Origin: Earliella scabrosa
Taxonomy: Eukaryota > Basidiomycota > Agaricomycetes > Polyporales > Polyporaceae
Length of the DNA stretch: 64,000 nucleotides
Direction: 5' to 3'
Assembly (NCBI GenBank): GCA_022605405.1
Contig: JABYQQ010000004.1
Location: 186,001 to 250,000 of the forward strand
Shown here: positions 45,593 to 56,314 of the stretch, piece by piece
Layout: each line of letters begins with the position of its first letter
Numbering within the stretch: position 1 is the first letter of the stretch
Translations under genes and position numbers: made by a program
Notes under the pieces: generated by a model
The model's database searches: none
Seen by the model: the letters and a program-made list of their open reading frames with translations, nothing else
Told to the model about the DNA's origin: nothing

Positions 45593-46637
45593 ATGCTCCT
45601 GCCACCCATGCGGCAGGCCCACCTATCTTTGCTCTGCCGTCTCCTCCTTGTCCTCCTCGTCATCTGCGCCGGCACCGCACATGGAATCCGGAACATCACC
45701 CTGCAGGACACCGCGTCGCAGATCATCTACAGCCCGCCAGCCTGCGGCTTGACGCTATCTTCGGCTGGCACCGATGACTGCAACAGTTCATGGTGCGTCG
45801 CCCGGTCCAGCCCTGTCGTCATCCTCCCACTCGGCTCGCGGTGAACAAGCCTTGCCTTTCCGTATCCAGGCGCATCCTTACTTCTCCAAGCGCCTCTGAC
45901 GGCACCATTACCACGACCTCAGGCTCCACAAACGCGAGCGGAGGCTTCATACCCCAGCTCTTCCTTTCAGTTAGAGGTGTGTACCCGCGAGATCGCCAGA
46001 TCCAGCTGTCGATCAATGTCTGGAACATGTTGATCTGACCATCGCGTGCGCTGCGCCTCAATCTGCAGCTCTTGCCCTAGACATCAGGGCCTCTCCAGGT
46101 TCGAACGCGACCGTCAATGTCTCCGTCTCTACAACGAACCCCGTCGTGTCCGTCATCGCACAGGTCAACTCCTCCATCCAGCCCATCTCCGTCGTCGGCT
46201 TGGTCGAGGATAGGCTTACCTCTCTTGCGCTCACGTTCGAGGAGGCCAATGCGACCACGTTCTTCGGAATCGACTCGATCGTGATCACCATCTCGGATAA
46301 CAAGTGAGTGCATGACAGTTGTGCGTGTTTCTCATTCGTGACGATTCATATCACCAGCACAACACCGTTCGTTGCCCCTTCACCTCCCACCACCACTTCA
46401 TTACCGCCCGCAACCCCGTCCGTCGTTATACCCTCCCCCACCCAACAGCCGCAACGGGGCCAGACGAGCGGGGCCATCGCAGCTGAGGTCCTCGGTGCGA
46501 TTCTCGGTGCCTTGCTCATCGGCGCTGGTGTATTTCTCGTGTTCTGGTTCCGCCGACGGAGGCGGCGTCGCAAAACGCTCTCGTCCGACAGTGAGAACCC
46601 CGACCCTCCTCCGGTCGTTCAGGTCCCCCGGCCGTGA
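45593..46637 (+). CDS. secreted-type single-pass membrane protein with short basic tail
   Basis: The start at 45593 (or the next in-frame ATG, which reads MRQAHLSLLCRLLLVLLVIC) gives a clear signal peptide ending near GTAHG. The ectodomain has several N-glycosylation sequons (NIT, NSS, NAS, NAT, NVS) and is Ser/Thr-rich. A Pro/Thr stalk (SPPTTTSLPPATPS) precedes the transmembrane helix AEVLGAILGALLIGAGVFLV and a RRRRRRRK stop-transfer run. The tail is short and acidic. Four exons, phases checked across three introns; the second splice restores WRILTSP. I do not recognise a family: a generic fungal surface protein of the SKG6/mucin-sensor layout. It is divergent from the other membrane-protein gene. 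Confidence 0.62.
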
Positions 46638-47212
46638 TACCCCTGGGCCCTCCTCCTCGCGATCTACCCACACTCGCACACACGTTCGTTTCTTTCGCTG
46701 TCCGCGCTCACAATTATCGCTGTCTCTGTCTCTCGCTCGCTCGGGTCCGCCGTCGCAGTCGACAATGTATCTCCTGTATATCACCACATGCATAGACGCT
46801 GTATCTTAGGCACGCTATAGTCGTTTGGAAGCCGTATATCTAATCTGTACATTGCGCGTTCCCTGTCGGCCTGCGTGGAACGAAGCGGCCTGTATGCCCG
46901 CGTCATCTTCCGGTACGCTCGCAATATCGCGGCGTCGCCATGCGACGTATCAGTGCTTGTGAGTACGCGTCATACCTTGACAAGGAGCGCGAGCTAACAA
47001 GATTGAGTAGCATGCAACCGGCATACAACTGTGTGCATGTGCACACTAAATCGCTTGACAGCTCAAGAAGAACATACTGTGCCGAACCCGAACCGAATCT
47101 CATCGCGAGCCAACTGATCTGAACGATGAGTGCCTTAGCCTGAAGCTTTGCCAATATTCCGACTTCGCCCACCGTTCTTCACCCTCCACTCCACCAACTT
47201 GATTCTTGAAGC
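46638..47212. other. convergent intergenic spacer
   Basis: 575 bp between the membrane-protein gene (+) and the P450 gene (-). No gene supported. Confidence 0.55.
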
Positions 47213-49863
47213 TCACTGCGCCAAGGACACGCGAAGCGGGATCGCAGGTCCCAAGTTCTCCTTGCCCTCGACGAGCGGGACCATGAGGAACGCCGGGACG
47301 CGCCGGATGTGCATCTTCTCCTCGGGGAGCGCGAACTCGAAGTGCTCCAGCAGCTCCGCAGCGGCCGCTTGCATCTGGTACATGCTTGTGCCCGCAGGTC
47401 TTATGTCAGCTACCTGGAAGTTGGTGGGAAGGGGAGGGGAAAGCAGTGCTCACGCGAAGCGCCATCTGGGGTCGGCGTCAGCGAACTCCGTCACGATATA
47501 CTTTGGTTGGGACGGAGGAGGACTCACCCGATGCATGCGCGGAGGCCAGCAGCTGCGTCAATAGCATAGTACGTCAGCAGAGCTCTCCTGACGCCGAGGC
47601 GACCTCCACTCACAGAACGACATTCTGCAAAAGATAACCACAGTCAGCGGGAGGCTCACTCTCGGCCGCAGACGCCGCGGAAGCGCACTCTGCCACTCAC
47701 AAGTTCGCGTACACGCCGACCTTGACCTGCTTCTCCGCATTATCGTTCTTGAGGCGGAGGAACCGCTCCGGGTCCCACCTGTCGGCATCGTCGCCCCAGA
47801 CCTGCGGGAGCCTGCCAGCCATGGAGCGTGTCACCTCGACGCTCTACGCTCCAGACGGCGATGCATATGCAGGAGAGAAGAGAGGGATATCTCACCGGTT
47901 GTATCCGCAGATGGAGATGATGACCGCCTGCCCCGCAGAGATCGGGACCTCGTGCACCATCTTACCGTCGACGCCCACGACCGGCACCGAGAGCGGGATC
48001 ACGTCGTCCCTCCCCGCGACGCGCCACAGGTTGTACACGATGGGGTGGAGGCGGAGCGTCTCCTGCAGCACGTCAACCACCAGTCAGCACACGGCCCGGA
48101 CTCGCAACCAGGATATAGAATATAGAATATCACGACGGGCGAGAGCAGAACGCACCTTGATCGCAGCGAGCATCGTCTGCATCCCATCCAAGTCCTCCAA
48201 GGTGAATCCCCCGCCGGTCCCCCGCTCAGCGACCCGTGCGCGCGCCGCGCGGATCTCCGCGCGGACGCGGGCCTGGTAGTCGGGGCGCTTGGCGAGCTCG
48301 TAGAGCATCCACGAGAGGGTGCTCGACGTCGTCTCCTGCGCGGCGGCCGTGAGGTTGTGCATCTGCGAGAGGACTTCTTCCTCGCCGAGCCGCGTGCGCG
48401 GGTTCTCCGACGCGTTCGCCTTCACTGCATGCCGACACCGTACAGGTGGGGTTCGCGGTGAGATCTCATTTGTTAGAAGGTGCCACGGATTGGGGATGGG
48501 GAGGAAGGGCAATGCTCACCGAGCACGCTCATGACGTCCCTCTTGCCCTCGCGGGAGGCGAGCGCGTCGCTGTCCTCGGCGTTGGTGCTGTACAGCGGCT
48601 GGCCGACCTTGGTGAACTCGGCGTTCAGGCTCCGGAGGCAGGCGTACACCTTGCCTGGGGTGTACTTTGTGAGCTTGAGGAGGCTGTGAGGAAGGTACTG
48701 CCAAATCCCGCGGTACAGCATGGTACCTGCGTCCGGGTACATCTGCGTGTCCATGCTGCGGTGGGCGGTGGAGATCAGAACGCCGCTAATACTCGGGGGG
48801 AAGTGAGGGAACAGGAAAGCTCACCTGAGCGTGCTGTACTGCTTCGCGAGCGGGTTCGTGAGGTCGTCGAAGGAGTTGAAGTTGTAGTCGAATGCAGCTG
48901 CCATGCGGTGTCGTTGAGCTCTCTAAGGGTCAGTGTGAATGCGAGAGGTACGCGTTACCTTGTCCGATGATGTCCAGCGCGGAACGCGCGAGCCACTGGT
49001 TCACGATGATGGGCTCGTCTGGCTTCTCCGCGATTATCGTCCGCCACTTCTCGATGACCTTCAAACAGGATGGCTCATGAGGAAGAAAGCGACAGAGGAA
49101 CGAGAGTAAGTAGAAGGGGTACCGCACCTTGCCTGTGGACTGCTGGAAGAGCGGGATGAACGCGCGGAGCTGTTGAGCACTGAAAGCCGGGTTCATGACC
49201 TTGCGGTGGCGCTGATGCGTCTCTCCTAGATGTCGGGTTCGAGTAGACTCATTCCAAAATGGATCATACGCTGAGAGACGGGCATCACTAACCGCCGCTC
49301 CAGAGTATGCCGGGACCGAGGGTGAGCCAAGCCATCTGGTTCATGTCTGCCCGTTTGGGGTAGTGGTAGCCCGACTTCTGCATGATGTGCTGCAATGCCT
49401 GTTAAGATCGAGAGAAGGGTCGGCACGGTTGACTAGTCGCGATGGAGGGCTAGAGAAGGTAGACGGACCTTGGGATCGGCCGTCATGATCTGATCAAGCT
49501 GGAGAATCATATACAACGAGTTAGCGGCTGCTATCCACAATCTAGATGCACAAGGACGCAGTAGTGGGCTGGACGTACGCCAAAGTAGCCGCGAGTATGC
49601 CAGGTAGGCCCGTATTCGCGCATCCATTGGAAGTCCAGAGCGCCTATCTCCTTCTGGTGGAACATCTCGTACTCATTACCTGGAGGGCAAGAGGTGGGTG
49701 GGCGGGCTGCGAGGACGGCATGGGTGAGGAACGTACCAAACAGCCAGGAGCGCGAAGGCGGGCCACGGAGGTTCTTGAGGGCGCTCCGGCGCGTGAGCCG
49801 AGCAACGAGCAGAACAAGGGTGACAGCGCAAGCGACGTAGGGGAGCAACTGTTGGAGAGACAT
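47213..49863 (-). CDS. cytochrome P450 monooxygenase, many exons
   Basis: A heme-thiolate monooxygenase; substrate unknown. The start at 49863 gives an N-terminal membrane anchor (YVACAVTLVLLVARL) followed by the Pro-rich hinge LRGPPSRSWLFG. Further motifs: helix C WRxxRK-like HQRHRKVMNPAF, the I-helix oxygen groove AAAQETTSSTL, the K-helix ExxR in ETLRLHPIVYN, the PERF region DRWDPERFL, and the heme signature FSAGLRACIG with Cys ligand, then WRFAMYQMQAAAAELL. More than ten short introns interrupt it. The FSAGLRACIG signature is assembled from an 11-nt exon (47614-47624) and a 25-nt exon (47528-47552), with phases that fit exactly. It ends RVSLAQ. No break found. A decayed copy lies 3 kb upstream at 52.9-54.2 kb. 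The family looks agaricomycete-specific, but I cannot assign a CYP number. Confidence 0.88.
47614..47624 (-). other. 11-nt microexon of the P450 gene
   Basis: AATGTCGTTCT lies between a TTTTGCAG acceptor and a GTGAGT donor. Joined to the flanking exons it gives ANL-MSF-SAGLRACIG. Without it the Phe of the heme signature is missing and the frame breaks. The decayed copy has the matching GTTGTCGTTCC. Confidence 0.8.
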
Positions 49864-52800
49864 CCTGAGGTGGTGGGGGGTAAGAGACCTTGGGGGTGTT
49901 GAAGTCGAGTTTATCGAGAGCTGCCACTTATATAGGCGAGTCCCTCGGCGTTTTACTATGGAGTAGACCGCCCATCACGGATCGAATTACCCATAGGACG
50001 GTTCTCAGTGAGAACAGGAGAGGGGACATGAGGTGTACGGCGACGTAACACCGCTCTGGATGAATAGAGTGACTTAGCAAGCAAAAGGCTTCTGGCGACA
50101 AGCGACAACTCACATCTGCGCGAAAGGTATGACACAAGCGGCCCGGCCATGTCTGGCATGAACCACTTTGCGTCTACTACGTTCTCGCTGCGAATCAATA
50201 ACTGTTCAGAGAACGAGGTTGTGTACGCTGTCAGCAAACTTCAAGATGTAGGCCAAGCAGAACAAGCAAATTTGGCTGTTAGAGTACGGCGGAGGTTCCC
50301 AGGTGCGTAAGCTCCTTGACCTCATATAGACGCAGAGGAGGATCCTGTCGGAAGCTTGGAACCACAAGCATTGGTAAGACCGCAATCTGGGGATGTGAAA
50401 GCTCCTCATATGGCGAGGACCTCGTGTACGGTGTTCCACTGTTGGATCATGCAGCGGGGGGCCATGAGACTCTCAACGGAGTAGAAGTGGGTAGGTTCGG
50501 ACATACTTTGAGCCGATCCCAGATGGAGGTTGGACCGAGTCATACTAATCATCAGTATGATCCACTACGGTCAAGGTCACGATTCCGCGGATGAGACAAG
50601 ACGTATTAGGCTGGTTCTGGCAAATATCGGACGCTACTGAGCAAAACGACGAGAGTCATGATGATACGTCACTAGATAGCCATGTAGCCGCTCCTCATGA
50701 GACAGAAAAGGGAAGCCGCACTGTCCATAACCGATGAAGGACTGTGATACCCAGTGGGGCCACGGCACTGGATGCGGTGCGCGTGGGACGGCGGGACCAC
50801 AACTCTTGACGGTCTAGCACTTACAGCTATAGCGTGTGCTCTGTCCGGGCAGCGTCCGCAGGCTCGAGGTATGAGAATATTGCTGGACGTCACCAGTGGG
50901 GGAGGCATGAGGGCGGTTCAATGCGCCGCATCGCTGGCAACGAATTTAGGCGGCGTCTCTGGCCACGTGGTTGCACTCAGATCGGGATCTGACCATGTAC
51001 GGTCATCTCGGTCATGAGGTAGATAACCTCGTGCGAATTTCGAAGTACGTGAACAGATTGTTAGTCTTCTCAATGGTAGTGTGACTGATATAGCGCCACG
51101 CAGGAGTTGAGAAAAACAACGGCCCGTGCCTTCATCACTCACTTCGTTGCAGGCTTCAAGTTGGAGCTGTCGACGAAGTTCACTTTGTTCATCACCACGA
51201 GGAACCTATGGGTACACGTTATGCATTGATTAGGAGAACGAGAGTACAACATGGTTGCAGCAACATCAGGAAACGGTCAGATCGCGATATGGCACTACAT
51301 AGCCTACATAGCGGCTGTAGCGCCATCGCGACCCCCCCTTTATGTAGACCCCCATAGCACCCCCTTCGGATTATGTAGAACAATGTAGAGCGCTATAGTG
51401 ACGCCAAGATGAACTATAAATGGTCATTCTGGCTTCTTGGGCTCTACATTGGTCGCTCAGGCACACCCATATTGCTAAGGAGATACCAATGACATTGAAG
51501 TCTAGACGTGGTACATGGTACAGTACATACATAACACGACGGAGGACGACATGTGCTACCCGGGCCAGATTCTACCATCGCGAGAGGACAGATAGATGCG
51601 CATGCCGCAAATCAAAACCAACGCACCTTGATCAGCTCCTGGTCTGAATGGCGAGCGAGTCGTTCAGGAGGGGATCATAAGATGCACCGCCATACATACC
51701 GATCCTCCTACCCAGCCTTCCAGCCCATGTCGTGTCGCACCTTAGCCTGGGTCGTTGCATGCTGAGCCAGACACTAGCAGAGACCGCTTGACCGTCGAGC
51801 TACTGTGGGATGGGTGGGGTCGAGTCACAGCTGCGATGCACGTCCCAGGTGAGCATCAACCTGAACGTTGTGGAGGATAAGAGGCGGGGACGCACCGCAA
51901 CTGAACTGATGATCAATTTGATTGCCTTAGCCAAATCCGGCTGGGGCGAGACAAGCGGCAATGGGTGGGCGCAGCGCGGGTGCGGTCTCCAGCGAGTAGG
52001 CAACAGTGAGGACGTGGACAGCGACTGAGAAGAGCAAGAGCTGCCGCTGTTCGACGATGACCAGATGTCAGCGAGGAGCACGACCTATGATTTACTCGGG
52101 AGCCGGGCGTGGACACTTACTATCACTATCAAAGAAGTCCATCATGAGATGGCGGATCGGAGGTGCGACACCAGCGGACAGGGAAGCGGTGTAGGCCGAG
52201 CGGGAATGACATGGGGCGGCGAGAACTGAAGGGTGCAGCTGGATGGAAAATTAGAGCGAGCCACGGTCGAAGAGAGACATGTTGGGTGGGGCGTAGAGCA
52301 GGAGCAGATACGACGAGGAGGACACTCACCAAAGCGAGAAGCGGAACGTGTGGGCAGACACCACAAAAGACAAGAGTCCCCACAGAGACTCTCAGAGTAG
52401 ATGGCCACAGAGAAGCAAGTGTAGAGCGGAAGGACCAGGGGTGTGAGAAGCTGAGGAGAAGGGACAAGGGAGGTGAAAATTGTCGAAGTCGAACATGGCC
52501 GCTCTTGGGGGAGCATTCAGGCGGAGTTTAAAGAAACGGAGATACCCGTGACTTCTTCACGCCCCAGAAGCGCTCACACAAACGCAGAATAGCATTGCAT
52601 TCCAGGGTGATATATGCCAGAAGAAGGCCTCGCAATCAATTACGAGGCAAGTGCGTAGTATATACAAGACCGCTACGCTCACATGTACCTAGATTTCTAT
52701 GCAGCACTATGTAGCACTACAACGCACTACAGGTTCTACTCGGTTAGCTTGATTCTACAGCTGAATAGGCGCTGAAAAGGCGTTTCCTGATGAAATGCAC

Positions 52801-52864
52801 CGACGGTACAAGCCTCTACCAAAACACAAGACATCATGCCGCAAGGAAGTACTTCAATCCGACG
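49864..52864. other. 3-kb gene-poor region
   Basis: No frame here has convincing protein-like composition, splice-linked exons or known motifs. Local features only: a CACTA...TAGTG-bounded, TACATAG-rich 108-bp segment at 51293-51400, and a related TATGTAGCACTACA stretch near 52700. It is probably an old transposon graveyard, but I cannot name the elements. Confidence 0.5.
51293..51400. repeat. CACTA-bounded palindromic segment
   Basis: It starts CACTACATAGC, ends GCGCTATAGTG, and is filled with TACATAG/TGTAGA words plus two C-runs. The ends are roughly inverted. No matching target duplication was seen (TGG against ACG), so transposon identity is weak. Confidence 0.25.
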
Positions 52865-54220
52865 TCACCTCAGTTTCATGAGGCTCACGCCGTGCGCCAA
52901 GGACACACGGAGCGGTATCGCGGGTCCCAAATCCTCTTTTCCCTCGATGAGCGGGATCATGAGAAAGGCCGGGACACGCCGGATGTGCATCTTCTCCTCG
53001 GGAAGCGCGAACTCGAAGTGCTCGAGTAGTTCTGCAGCGGTGGCTTGCATCTGGTACATACTGTACCCCCAGGTGTTATGTCAGAAGGTGATGTTGGAAA
53101 TAAGCGGTGAAAGGTGACTCACGCGAAGCGCCATCTGGAGTGGGCGTCAACCAGTGAAACGGTCAAGTACCAGCGATTGGGTTGAAGTGACACTCACCCG
53201 ATGCATGAGCGGACGCCACCGGCTGCAGCGATGCAGAGAAGTCAGCATATTCAGGATGAGGATGAGCCGCTCTCGAATCGGGGCTCACGGAACGACAACC
53301 TACAGTAGGCTACCCCGTCAGCGCTCGGACTCGACAACATCCAATGACAAAACGCCACCCACAAGTTCGCGTACACGCCAACCTTGACCTGCTTGTCGGC
53401 AGTGTCGATGCGGAAGAACCGCTCCGGGTCCCACCTGTCCGCGTCTTTGCCCCAGACCTGCGGGAGCCTATATCGAGCACGTCAACGTCACCCTGTGTCT
53501 GCAATGCACAATCCTGCATCAGGAGAGAGCTTACCGCTGATATGCGCAAACGGAGACGATGACCGCCTGCCCTGCAGAGATCGGTATCTGGTGCATCGTC
53601 TTACCGTCGACACCCACGACCGGCACCGACAGCGGAATCACGTCGTCCTTGCGCGCGACGCGCCAGATGTTGTACACCAAGGGATGGAAACAGAGCGTTT
53701 CCTGCAGCACGTCTCCCGGTCAGCGTACCGCTCGCCGCTAGAATATTAGATATATCTCCGCAATGACGGGCAGACCGCACCTTGATCGCAGCGAGCATGA
53801 CCGACATCCCGTCCAAGTCTGCCAAGGTGAGGTCTGCGCCAGTCCCCCGCTCGGCGACCAGCGCGCGCGCAGCGCGGATCTCCCCCCGAATGCGGGTTTG
53901 GTAGTCCGGGCGTTTGGAGAGCTCGTACAGCATCCACAAGATGGTGTTCGACGTCGTGCCCTGCGCGGCGACTGTGAGGTGGTGCATCTGTGCGAGCAGT
54001 GAGCACCTCGTCATCTCGTGGGCGCGTGCGCGAATTTCCCGACGTGTTCGCCCTCACTGTGCACCGCGAATTAGCGAAGGATTGGGACGGGAAGTCTGGT
54101 GAGCACTGCGCAGCATGGAGCATGGAGGGGGAGGCTTACCGGGTTGAGACGTATCGTATCTCATAGCACCGGTGACACTGACCATCGTTCCAGAAGATGC
54201 CGGGACCGAGCATTGGCCGA
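52865..54220 (-). pseudogene. decayed, 5'-truncated cytochrome P450 copy
   Basis: The C-terminal half closely follows the intact P450 at 47.2-49.9 kb: QMHHLTVAAQGTTSNTILWM, WRVARKDDVIPLSVPVVG, DADRWDPERFF, SFPGGVRSCIGWRFAMYQ and the ending PLRVSLAHGVSLMKLR. Damage is visible. The ExxR Arg is Cys (ETLCFHP). There is a net 7-nt insertion near 53995-54010, where EVLSQMH becomes EVLTAR in the wrong frame. One donor is weakened to GTGGGT. The N-terminal exons are gone except a scrap near 54180-54210 resembling LGPGILW. Even the 11-nt microexon and the 25-nt heme exon are preserved, so this is a genomic, not a retro-, copy. Not expected to give an active enzyme. Confidence 0.8.
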
Positions 54221-54785
54221 GCGATCGTTCTGAATGGTCAGCAAAGACGAACTCTTCCAGCGAGCGACCGGAAGAGATCACTGGCCAGTCGGAGCCCCGG
54301 ATGAGCTACATCACCTCAGCAATATAAGGACTCGAGCACGCCGTACGCCCTAACGCGCAGCTGTCCTCGATGAACGTTGGAAATTGAACGCACCGTTGAG
54401 CCTCATATTCAATTGAGCCTCTAACAGTGGCAATTTTGCGACAAAACTGCATGTTCGTCAGGTCGACCGCGGTGAGTACCAACCCCTGTAAAATCGGGTC
54501 TAGGCCTACTCGGCATTGCCGCGGACCGAAACAAGTCTCCGGCATGCCATGTTCAAGTTGGCCTCACTCAACGAAGACAATGCGTAAACGTGATGTCTTC
54601 ACGCACATTGCCCCCCTATCATGATGGCACTACGCCACTGCTCCAGACTAGTACATAGCATGGTGAGTGACATGCATCAGTGGCATTGGACAGTCCGAAT
54701 GACTCCATACAATCATCGTGATGCTTCAAGCCTTGAAGTACAGCATAAAAAGGACCGGAGTCAAAGCTATCCCTCGCCAGAAGCC

Positions 54786-55080
54786 CTACGCCGTCCGCCT
54801 AATACTGGGGTCCATGACCTTCATCATCCTCTCAATGAACGCCTGCGGTGCGCCAGGACCCACAACTGACTTGTAGTTCTCCAGAGCGATGTCCGCCACC
54901 TTCGCGGAACTGACAAACATCTTCGCTTCCCAGGCAGCGACCGCCGCCTCCCTCTCCTCCGCCGACTTCCGCTGGGAAATGGCCTCCGCAAGCACGAGGC
55001 CAAGCTCGAGGCCGTCGAGCATCGCGAGGTTCGCACCTGCCCCAGCCCACGGGCCCATGAGGTGAGCCGAGCAGTCTCAG
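54786..55080 (-). pseudogene. C-terminal fragment of an FAD monooxygenase
   Basis: The frame MGPWAGAGANLAMLDGLELG and its continuation EEREAAVAAWEAKMFVSSAK align with the C-terminal third of the monooxygenase at 34.1 kb (GAGANLAMLDALELGLALAK; EEREATVKAFEEKM). Only two residues of the GDAAHL motif remain before homology stops, about 10 bases from a perfect inverted repeat. The Rossmann and FAD parts are absent, so it is a dead fragment. Confidence 0.78.
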
Positions 55081-55083
55081 TGA

Positions 55084-55131
55084 AGCGGATGTATCCGCGA
55101 GACTGGCGATCGTCTCGCGGATACATCCGCT
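55084..55131. repeat. perfect 20-bp inverted repeat with 8-nt spacer
   Basis: AGCGGATGTATCCGCGAGAC at 55084-55103 is the exact reverse complement of 55112-55131, with spacer TGGCGATC. A third, imperfect copy of the arm (CGGATGTATCTGCGA) follows at 55138-55152. It can form a strong hairpin. It lies where the monooxygenase fragment ends. Confidence 0.92.
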
Positions 55132-55169
55132 GAAAACGGATGTATCTGCGACCGCGAGCGTTAGTTGCA

Positions 55170-55255
55170 TACAAAAACACAAGCGGGGATCGAACCCAGA
55201 GCTACAGTAGGTAAGACAGACAGGTTAACCGGTCCACTACGACAGAGCTATCGAG
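55170..55255 (-). repeat. tRNA-like sequence or SINE head
   Basis: On the minus strand there is a box-A-like TGTCGTAGTGGACCGG and a good box B GGGTTCGATCCCC, followed by TTTTT, a Pol III terminator. I could not pair an acceptor or anticodon stem, so a functional tRNA is unlikely. A tRNA pseudogene or tRNA-derived SINE head fits better. Confidence 0.4.
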
Positions 55256-56314
55256 GACATTGTCAGCGCGTATAACAGATCTCTCTCGGGCTCGGTAGAC
55301 TTGCGAAGCCTGTCACAAAACAGACACGCGAATACAGGCCGGGGAACCAATGAGATACATACGGAACTCACGGCATTCGCCCGTGCGTCAACAAGAAGCA
55401 CTGGCAAACGATTAAGGCGCAGTCTACGCCCCCAAAACAGACCAGGTCGAAGAACCCATGGACGGGGAATCCACGTACTGTACCACGTCGGCCCGACATG
55501 CGGGGTCCTCTAGAGATATGATCGTGTTAGTTGCAATTAAACACCGAGAAGGGCGTGTATCAGGAGGTGCACAATAGACGCACCTTCGTGTATGTTGTTG
55601 GCGAGAAATATTCCCGTGGCCAGCTTCGGGCGGTCGCCACCTTCTGCGAATCAACGAGAGTTAGCAGGCTTGGCCCAAACACACGATGTCGCATTTCATG
55701 CCCCCTCCCCCTTGATCTGATCTCACCGCAGGCTTCGCCGTTCGCGCCTAGTCCAACGCCACCAACTGGGATGAAGCACTCCGCGCGAGACGGGAGCCGC
55801 AGAGTAAGGTTGAGAATGACAGACGAAGCAAGAACCGCGCGCTCACCGAAAGGTATGCTCGGTACGTGTGCCGCCGTCTCCTTCTACCGGCGTTGCGCAA
55901 GTGCGGTGCGCTGGGCTTCGTGCATTAGCGGCAGAGCGAGACCGCCCCAGACCCTGGGTATGTGTGAGACAGCCTAAGGGGAGCGAGCGTGACAGCGGAC
56001 TTGAACCACATATATCAGTTGGAACTACAGACGTGCGCGATAACGACACAAGGCTGCACGATCACTACCGATGCGAGGGTGTGGAGCCATACCTACCATC
56101 GAGACCTTGTGCGTAACGTCACGAAGTCCTACGTACCGACGACCGTAGCGAAACCTTACCTACGCATACCGGACAATTGTGACGAACCTGGCGAAAGTCC
56201 TCCGAACCGCTGCAAAGCGCGAGCCACTGCCGCGAGACCGTACGTATCGTCGCGTGCATCCACCTACCGTTCGTACCTACCGAAAGCAGCGCGTCGGTAG
56301 CAGCCTAAGGCCGC
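55256..56314. other. gene-poor stretch
   Basis: About 1 kb without a supported gene. It is rich in TACGTAC/CGTACC words around 56130-56290. No clear element boundaries. Confidence 0.5.

Noticed and set aside
55170..55255. Functional tRNA gene
   Set aside because: Box B and terminator look good, but no acceptor or anticodon stem can be paired, so it is reported only as tRNA-like.
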